A stretch of DNA of 64,000 nucleotides from Planomicrobium sp. CPCC 101079 (lineage in GTDB: Bacteria > Bacillota > Bacilli > Bacillales_A > Planococcaceae): positions 57,065 to 121,064 of the forward strand of contig NZ_VOHC01000002.1 of the NCBI RefSeq assembly GCF_007859275.1, read 5' to 3'. Each line of letters opens with the position of its first letter. Within the stretch, counting starts at the first letter, position 1. The notes beneath the pieces were generated by a model. It saw nothing but the letters and a program-made list of their open reading frames with translations. It did not search any database and was not told where the DNA came from. This document shows positions 58,837 through 64,000 of this stretch, in pieces. A program made the translations under genes and the position numbers.

Positions 58837-59652
58837 TCAAGTTTTCTCCAAATGCGCTAAAATTTCTTGAGATACCAATAGTGGATTGTCGATCATCGAA
58901 AAGTGGCTGCACTCTGGCAATACTTTAAAAGACGAATTCGGAACTGCTTCTTGCAGACGAAGCCCCCAATAGGCTGGCAAATAGCGGTCATACTGCCCAT
59001 ACAGAAAAGTGGCAGGAAGTTGGATCTGCGCTAATTGCGGCACCAGATCTTCTGTTTGATGGTGATCTAAGGCAAAAGAAGCTTCTAGCAGTTCAAGCAT
59101 TCCTTTTGGATGATTGAACGGCGAAAGGAAAGGCTCCAACAATTCAGGTGTTAAAAGTTCCAGATGGAAAAGCCCCCCACTGAACATTTTCTCGATAAAG
59201 AGAACCGGAGATTGAAATTCCAAAGAAGTCGGATACCGTAAAGCGACAACTTTTGGCAAGGGCCAGTTGTTAAATGCGACGCCATCTATTACCATAAAAC
59301 TGGTTATTTTTTCAGGATGGTTGACGGCCAGAATTTGCGCAACCCCTCCTCCAAGATCATGGCCAATAATATGCGCCGCCTGTATGCCGAGTTTTTCCAT
59401 GATTTTTATTATATATTCCGCTTGCATCGGAAGCGTCAACTTCTCCCTCGTTGCCCGGTCTGATTGGCCGAACCCCAGCATATCCGGAGCAATCACGGTG
59501 TAGTGTTGGGCAAGTTGAGGGATGACATGAACCCATATAAAAGAGTTCGTTGGAATACCGTGCAGTAAAATAACAGTCTCCGTTGCGGTGCCGGCTGTCC
59601 GATAAAAAAACTTGGATTCGCCGATGCGAATTTCCTTTCGTTCTGTATGCAT
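58837..59652 (-). CDS. Alpha/beta hydrolase with Asp nucleophile (haloalkane dehalogenase/epoxide hydrolase-like)
   Basis: The 271-residue enzyme has the alpha/beta hydrolase fold; the nucleophile elbow reads IIGHDLGGGVA, so Asp replaces Ser, as in haloalkane dehalogenases and epoxide hydrolases. The oxyanion segment is HGIPTNS; the acid lies in YGQYDRYLP and the His in ECSHFSMID. Substrate unknown. GAGGTGGGAG before ATG 59650-59652. It stands alone. Confidence 0.87.
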   Translation of the reverse strand: MHTERKEIRIGESKFFYRTAGTATETVILLHGIPTNSFIWVHVIPQLAQHYTVIAPDMLGFGQSDRATREKLTLPMQAEYIIKIMEKLGIQAAHIIGHDLGGGVAQILAVNHPEKITSFMVIDGVAFNNWPLPKVVALRYPTSLEFQSPVLFIEKMFSGGLFHLELLTPELLEPFLSPFNHPKGMLELLEASFALDHHQTEDLVPQLAQIQLPATFLYGQYDRYLPAYWGLRLQEAVPNSSFKVLPECSHFSMIDNPLLVSQEILAHLEKT

Positions 59653-59710
59653 GCTCCCACCTCTTTTGTAAAGAATTCTGAGATTACACTATATGTTACT
59701 GGCAAACAGC

Positions 59711-59740
59711 ATCAGCCATTCTCAACTGAGAATGGCTGAT
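59711..59740. repeat. Perfect hairpin downstream of the 78-residue protein gene
   Basis: ATCAGCCATTCTCA pairs perfectly with 59727-59740 around a 2-base loop. No clear T-run is present on the minus strand, so termination is possible but not strong. Confidence 0.6.
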
Positions 59741-59743
59741 TCC

Positions 59744-59980
59744 TTACCCCATTTCTATAACTTCGACCGCTCCATCTTCTGCGTTATGAACAGAAATTGC
59801 ATGGGTGCTTCTATACCAAATATTTTCCCCTCGTTTTGTAAAGTTGTCCGGAAAATGCGTCATCATTCGATTCAGCATATCAGGATGCACCAAAATTGAG
59901 GCATTATCTCCGTAGTCTTGCAACGCTGAATCAACAGATTCGATATCTGCTGTTGCCAGTAACTGATCTTCATTCATCAT
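59744..59980 (-). CDS. Hypothetical small protein
   Basis: A 78-residue soluble acidic protein (MMNEDQLLATADIESVDSAL start, ending VEVIEMG). No family recognised. GAGGAGG lies at normal distance before the double ATG at 59978-59980, which supports it as a real gene. Confidence 0.6.
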   Translation of the reverse strand: MMNEDQLLATADIESVDSALQDYGDNASILVHPDMLNRMMTHFPDNFTKRGENIWYRSTHAISVHNAEDGAVEVIEMG

Positions 59981-60263
59981 CTTTTCCTCCTCTGCCCTTA
60001 TGCTTTCTTATTACTAAACTACCCTGCGTTCTTCAGATGAAACTACCTATTGAAATTTCATCCCCAAACCGGATAGTGAAAATAAGCAACCACTACTTGC
60101 GGAATGGACATTTTAACCTTATACAGGAAATCGACGGCTGCTGTCCAATACAAGTACACGCCAACATACCGTGCAGGCTGCCACAAGCCCTTTCCTTAGA
60201 TTTCCTTATTTCCAATTGATATACTCCTATATGTAATTTATTGATTTTGAAGGAGTGGAGAAT

Positions 60264-60980
60264 ATGCAAGATTTAAAGGGCAAAACTGCATTAATTACAG
60301 GGGCAGGCAAAGGAATTGGCCGCGCAACCGCCATCGCTTTCGCTCAAGAAGGCATTCATGTGGGGCTTCTCGGAAGAACTGGGGCAAATCTTGAGGAAGT
60401 GGCAAAAGAACTTGAACAATATGGCGTTAATGTCACAATGGCCGTAGCCGATGTAGCGAATAATGATTCTGTCATCGCAGCTGTTGAGCATATCAAGTCT
60501 GAACTTGGTCCAATCGATATTCTGATCAACAACGCGGGTATCGGGAAATTCGGCAAGTTTCTTGAACTTTCTCCCGAGGACTTTAAAAACATCATTGATG
60601 TGAATTTAATAGGCATTTATTATGTGACAAGAGCCGTCCTTCCGGAAATGATCGAAAGACAATCCGGAGATATCATAAACATCTCTTCCACGTCTGGACA
60701 AAAAGGCGCTCCTGTCACAAGCGCATACAGCGCTTCTAAATTTGGTGTTCTTGGCCTTACGGAGTCTTTGATGCTTGAAGTCAGAAAGCACAATATCCGT
60801 GTTAGCGCATTGACGCCAAGTACAGTGGTGACGGACCTGGCTTATTCGGAAAACTTGATCACCGGCAATCCCGACAATGTTATGCAGCCGGAAGACTTGG
60901 CGGAAGTCATGGTGGCTCAGTTGAAGTTGCACCCTCGCATCCTGATGAAGTCGGCTGCCTTATGGTCGACTAATCCGTAA
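60264..60980 (+). CDS. SDR-family oxidoreductase (3-ketoacyl-ACP reductase-like)
   Basis: A 238-residue short-chain dehydrogenase: NAD(P) motif [16 protein letters not shown], catalytic Ser in NISSTSGQ, and YSASKFG holding the Tyr and Lys. It is FabG-like in sequence; physiological substrate unknown. AGGAGTGG precedes ATG 60264; an in-frame GTG at 60255 is inside the ribosome site. Confidence 0.92.
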   Translation: MQDLKGKTALITGAGKGIGRATAIAFAQEGIHVGLLGRTGANLEEVAKELEQYGVNVTMAVADVANNDSVIAAVEHIKSELGPIDILINNAGIGKFGKFLELSPEDFKNIIDVNLIGIYYVTRAVLPEMIERQSGDIINISSTSGQKGAPVTSAYSASKFGVLGLTESLMLEVRKHNIRVSALTPSTVVTDLAYSENLITGNPDNVMQPEDLAEVMVAQLKLHPRILMKSAALWSTNP

Positions 60981-61023
60981 ATCTCCTGCATAAAAAAGTG
61001 CATCGTTTCGGCACATAAATTCC

Positions 61024-61086
61024 GAAATGAAAAAAGCTGTCAGCAATAGTCAGTAGTTATGACTTTGAGGCAGCTCTTTTTTATGG
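61024..61086 (+). terminator. Probable terminator
   Basis: AAAAAGCTGTC and GGCAGCTCTTTTTT form the outer stem, with an inner AGTCA/TGACT pair, after the SDR gene. Confidence 0.6.
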
Positions 61087-61191
61087 CTTGCTTATTTATT
61101 TGCCTAATATGATATATATTACTGAAAAAGGGTAACAGATTAGAAAAGCTAATAAAGCGCATTAGCCGTTTTCTGAAAAGGAGGAATTTTA

Positions 61192-61929
61192 ATGTTTGTG
61201 CCAAGCTTATTGGTGATACTCGGCTTTATGGTCGTTCACATTTACACTCATTACATAAAGTTTTTAAATAATCCTCAAAAAAATGTCCTGATGTCTTTAG
61301 TTTCCGGCGGATCAATCGCTTACGTTTTTTTGCACCTGGTTCCTGAGCTGGCCCATTATGAAGAAGTTGTCGAGAAAGCGCATTTGCCCCAAGTGTTTGA
61401 ACATCTCCATTATTTCGCATATATGCTTTCTTTGCTTGGAATCGCAATTTTTTATGGCATAGATAAACTGAACGACCAGTCCCAACAGAAAAATGAAGAT
61501 GAAAAGAATTTGACGAGGCCGGAAAAACGTATTTTCATACTTCATATTGGCGCCTTTGCGTTGTACAATGGATTGCTCGGTTATTTGCTTCCTTACTTGA
61601 GCGGGGACAATATTGCCGCTTATGCCGTCTACTTTATTGTGTTCTCGTTTCATTTTATCGCCAACAACCGTGTTCTCCATTTGACCCATGAAGAATTATA
61701 CACAACAGCCGGCCGCTGGATTCTTGCCCTTTCCGTATTGGCAGGCTGGCTGATTAATGAAATGACAAACGCCAGCGAATTTACGATTGCCATCCTTTCT
61801 TCGTTTCTGACAGGCGGCATTATTTTGAACATCATGAATGATGAGTTGCCTGAACAAAAAAAGAGCAGCTTTCTTGCCTTTACAATCGGGCTCATTGCAA
61901 TTGGCGGAATGCTTCAGCTAATCCTATAA
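61192..61929 (+). CDS. ZIP-like membrane protein
   Basis: A 245-residue polytopic protein with about eight hydrophobic segments. FLHLVPELAHYEE (about 46-58) resembles the metal-binding HLxPE motif of ZIP family transporters, and FHFIANNRVLH and NDELPEQKK are further conserved polar spots. A loop with acidic and His residues lies near 85-110. Metal transport is inferred only from these. AAGGAGG precedes ATG 61192. Confidence 0.65.
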   Translation: MFVPSLLVILGFMVVHIYTHYIKFLNNPQKNVLMSLVSGGSIAYVFLHLVPELAHYEEVVEKAHLPQVFEHLHYFAYMLSLLGIAIFYGIDKLNDQSQQKNEDEKNLTRPEKRIFILHIGAFALYNGLLGYLLPYLSGDNIAAYAVYFIVFSFHFIANNRVLHLTHEELYTTAGRWILALSVLAGWLINEMTNASEFTIAILSSFLTGGIILNIMNDELPEQKKSSFLAFTIGLIAIGGMLQLIL

Positions 61930-61930
61930 A

Positions 61931-61979
61931 AAGAGCCATTTCGTTCAAATTGAATTGAACAAAACGGCTCTCTTTTTTC
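61931..61979. terminator. Bidirectional terminator
   Basis: AGAGCC and GGCTCT plus an inner GTTCAA/TTGAAC pair form a long stem with T-run on each strand between convergent genes. Confidence 0.82.
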
Positions 61980-62703
61980 ATACAGGAACCCGGGATTCCC
62001 GCTTGGCTTCAGCCGAAGCCGTTATTAGGATTTGCGATTGTGAAATACCAAGAAGCATTAATGCCTTTGCATTGCTTTTTTCAACCTCTTCGCTGTAAAT
62101 ATGCTTGGAAAAGCCAGCAATTCCGCTTCTTTTCGCCAGTCTATCAAGTTGATTTTTCATGAAAGTGGAGTTGCAAAGTACAACAACTTGTTTGAGGCGA
62201 GGACATAGCCATGCTTGGAGTTCTTCCCATATGTCATAAACTTCGGGGGCGAAAACGAAAGGCTGCCCATCGGCCATCATTGAACGATTATCGATCAGCA
62301 GTTTAATTTCGCCTCTCCGAAGCAACAAGGCCATACTCCTGATTTTTTCCGCTACCTTCCTGGCTTCGTACTCACTCAGAGGACCGGCAACACGCCAAGC
62401 GATTACTTGCTCTTCTCTATTGACTTCGTATATGAATCTTGCTTCCAATGGCTTTTTCAATTCTTTTTTCAGAAAAGCAGAGCGCGGAGCGAAACTATCA
62501 TGCTCGAATAAGTACGGCAAATCCACATCAAGAGCATTTGCCAGTTTTTCAATATTCAGCAGTGATAAGTTTTTCACGCCTCTTTCAATCGCCCCCACAT
62601 AAGAGCGGTCTAGTTCTGCACGTATCGCCAGTGACTCTTGAGTTATCCCGGCTTTCAGACGAAGCTCTTTCACCCGTTTCCCAAAATCCTTTAAAATTTC
62701 CAT
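61978..62703 (-). CDS. XRE-family regulator with C-terminal STAS-like domain
   Basis: A 241-residue protein. Residues 4-65 form an HTH_3/XRE DNA-binding domain (RVKELRLKAGITQESLA, RSYVGAIERG). Residues about 95-225 have the alternating strand/helix pattern of SpoIIAA/STAS-like domains (VIAWRVAGPLSEYEARKVAEK and LIDNRSMMADG). AGAGGTG before ATG 62701-62703 decides the start over ATG 62742. It diverges from an RsbR paralogue. A sensing or partner-switch role for the C-terminal part is inference. Confidence 0.75.
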   Translation of the reverse strand: MEILKDFGKRVKELRLKAGITQESLAIRAELDRSYVGAIERGVKNLSLLNIEKLANALDVDLPYLFEHDSFAPRSAFLKKELKKPLEARFIYEVNREEQVIAWRVAGPLSEYEARKVAEKIRSMALLLRRGEIKLLIDNRSMMADGQPFVFAPEVYDIWEELQAWLCPRLKQVVVLCNSTFMKNQLDRLAKRSGIAGFSKHIYSEEVEKSNAKALMLLGISQSQILITASAEAKRESRVPV

Positions 62704-62742
62704 AGAAGCACCTCTTATCTTCTCCAAACTATATTTTCTCAT

Positions 62743-62948
62743 TATAGAGATTTTCTATTCTGAAAACTACCATTTTTTAAAACAATTTTTCCTAAAAGTT
62801 TTTTACTTGGTTGCTACTTTTTCATCTTGCTTCTTTTGTTTACCTTAGTAGAGTCATTGTCTTGGTAATTTTCTTTGACGAAAACCAATCAGGTCTATTG
62901 GAGTGCAAAGTTATACAACTAATTATGAAATCGATTACACCTTTAATT
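62743..62948. other. Divergent intergenic region with no recognised feature
   Basis: AT-rich DNA between the XRE regulator and the RsbR paralogue; it must hold the XRE promoter but I could not assign one with confidence. Confidence 0.4.
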
Positions 62949-62978
62949 TTGACTCCCTAAGCATAAATGATTTAATAT
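62949..62978 (+). promoter_or_regulatory. Sigma-A promoter of the RsbR paralogue
   Basis: TTGACT (62949-62954), 18 bases and TAATAT (62973-62978) lie about 53 bases before ATG 63031. Confidence 0.55.
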
Positions 62979-63030
62979 AAGAATAGTGTACTAATTTCTG
63001 TGAAAATTTAACTATAAAGGAGCAGCAAAA

Positions 63031-63855
63031 ATGGCAGAGGCAATACAAAATTCTATGGAAATTAAATCTTTTTTTGAAAAATACCAAGAGGCTTTTGACG
63101 AAAAATTATTAGCTGAAGCGGTCAATGTAAAAGACCGGATCGATGAAATTCTTGCTGTCGGCAATATTGATTTGGTAGCAAATGCACATAAATTGGTTGT
63201 TTATATCATTGAAGGCAACGAAGTAGAGTTAGCGTTGTTCGCAAAACAAGAAGGAATTGCCTGGGCGACACATTCGATGGAGTTATCATTCAAATTAGAG
63301 TGGGTGCAAGCTATCCGCCGTTCGCTTTGGACATTTATCCAGCAGTATAACGATGCTAAAGAAAACAAAGTAGTGTTCGACTTTTTCCGTATGGAAAAGG
63401 ACATCAATTCTCGAGTCGATGCGTTCTTGAATACATTTTTCATCAATTATTCTACATATAAGGATGCCTTGCTGCACGCACACCGGGAGATGGTAGAAAA
63501 CTTATCCGTTCCGATAATCCCTATCAATACATCTGTCTGTATTTTGCCATTGATCGGTTCAGTGGATTCTTTCCGCACGACGGTTCTAGAAGAAAAAGTA
63601 TTAATGGAAATTGGCAGAACCCGCATTCAAACATTAATCATGGACTTGTCTGGAATCGCCGATATGGAACCGGAAGTGATTCACCATTTAATGAAGATCA
63701 TCGATGGTACAGCAATGATGGGCTGCAATACCGTCATTACAGGTTTGCGCGCTGAAGTTGTCCGTAAAATGATTCATCTCAATCTTTCTTTTGATTCAAA
63801 AACAAAAACACTTGGCACGTTGCAACAAGCGCTAAAAGAATACCTTGTCATTTAA
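63031..63855 (+). CDS. RsbR-family stressosome protein with STAS domain
   Basis: The 274-residue protein has an N-terminal globin-like sensory half (about 10-150), a linker helix, and a C-terminal STAS domain (about 165-270: VCILPLIGSVDSFR, LIMDLSGIADMEPEV, NTVITGLRAEV). It is a paralogue of RsbRA-RD, stressosome components upstream of sigma-B. The RsbT phosphorylation sites of RsbRA are not conserved: the Thr171 position is Ser180, and the Thr205 position is Pro214, next to two Glu residues. AAAGGAG precedes ATG 63031. It stands apart from any rsb operon. Confidence 0.9.
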   Translation: MAEAIQNSMEIKSFFEKYQEAFDEKLLAEAVNVKDRIDEILAVGNIDLVANAHKLVVYIIEGNEVELALFAKQEGIAWATHSMELSFKLEWVQAIRRSLWTFIQQYNDAKENKVVFDFFRMEKDINSRVDAFLNTFFINYSTYKDALLHAHREMVENLSVPIIPINTSVCILPLIGSVDSFRTTVLEEKVLMEIGRTRIQTLIMDLSGIADMEPEVIHHLMKIIDGTAMMGCNTVITGLRAEVVRKMIHLNLSFDSKTKTLGTLQQALKEYLVI

Positions 63856-63868
63856 GGAAATTAGAAAA

Positions 63869-64000
63869 AGCAGCAGGCTGTCGAGAAACTCTTGTTGCTC
63901 TTTTCACATTGCGCTCCAGGCGGACGCTTTCTTATCAGTAGTCAAGCCTTTTTCTTTTACAGAAGAGGGGAATGAGGGAAGCGTAGGCAGCGGGCTTTCC
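63869..64000. repeat. Start of a dispersed intergenic repeat
   Basis: After the RsbR gene, the sequence containing GCGCTCCAGGCGGACGCTTTC (63912-63932) resembles a repeat unit I recall from many Bacillaceae and Planococcaceae intergenic regions. It is cut by the window edge, so its full extent is unknown. Confidence 0.4.

Noticed and set aside
1..64000. CRISPR arrays, tRNA/rRNA genes, prophage or transposase genes
   Set aside because: I looked for regular direct repeats, cloverleaf-type sequences and transposase or integrase motifs and saw none; a tRNAscan-SE and ISfinder search would settle it.

Overview
The window looks like chromosome from a low-GC Gram-positive bacterium of the Bacillaceae/Planococcaceae type (a Planococcus-like organism is my best guess, from protein resemblance only). 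Pointers are AAAGGAGG-type ribosome binding sites, sigma-A and sigma-B promoters with the Bacillus consensus, an RsbR-family stressosome protein, LipM/LipA, SasA (YwaC-type) alarmone synthetase, YfhO/CsbB-type envelope sugar enzymes and CotF-like proteins. I see no rRNA, tRNA, CRISPR, transposase or prophage. The window opens inside a D-aminopeptidase gene and closes in what looks like a dispersed intergenic repeat.

0-20 kb: an Lrp-type regulator diverges from an amidohydrolase; a kinase / peptidase S51 / Nudix operon follows. Then come a YfhO-family envelope protein, two CotF-like small proteins, and lipM-lipA behind what reads as a complete TPP riboswitch plus terminator. A polyprenyl-sugar GT2 and a GtrII-like membrane transferase form, with YfhO, a likely teichoic-acid/surface-polymer glycosylation set. 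Further on are an RNase H-like protein, a DUF695/RraB protein, an MBL-fold hydrolase, a second GT2, and a class F sortase overlapping the gene of its probable substrate, a DUF4397 protein ending in an MPTTG sorting signal.

20-37 kb: a phytoene-desaturase-like oxidoreductase, a sugar-porter MFS gene behind a sigma-B promoter, a rifampin phosphotransferase (often mislabelled PEP synthase), a general-stress SDR with its own sigma-B promoter, an EAL gene followed by a CBS-GGDEF gene, Hsp20 with a long structured leader, SasA with an upstream small ORF, an APH-like kinase, and an ohr-ohrR-gpx peroxide operon with two palindromic operators.

37.8-48.2 kb: one eight-gene operon (minus strand) for uptake and phosphorolysis of an alpha-glucoside: GH65 phosphorylase, binding protein, two permeases, YesL-like protein, LacI regulator, beta-phosphoglucomutase and a second GH65 phosphorylase. 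Its promoter carries a CcpA cre site at the start point, a palindrome between -35 and -10, and a LacI-type operator in the leader.

48-64 kb: an Old Yellow Enzyme homologue with a probable ATT start, a DUF5996 protein, an LmrA/LmrB-type TetR-efflux pair, another MFS pump, a YkvI-family membrane protein, alpha/beta hydrolases, an M20 amidohydrolase, a PadR/DUF4188 pair, an SDR, a ZIP-like membrane protein, an XRE regulator with a C-terminal STAS-like region, and a divergent RsbR paralogue. Overall the region is a mosaic of stress (sigma-B, alarmone, peroxide), envelope and carbon-use genes. The least expected items are the TPP-switched lipoate genes, the two-phosphorylase operon with its layered promoter, the sortase-substrate overlap and several small ORFs in leaders.
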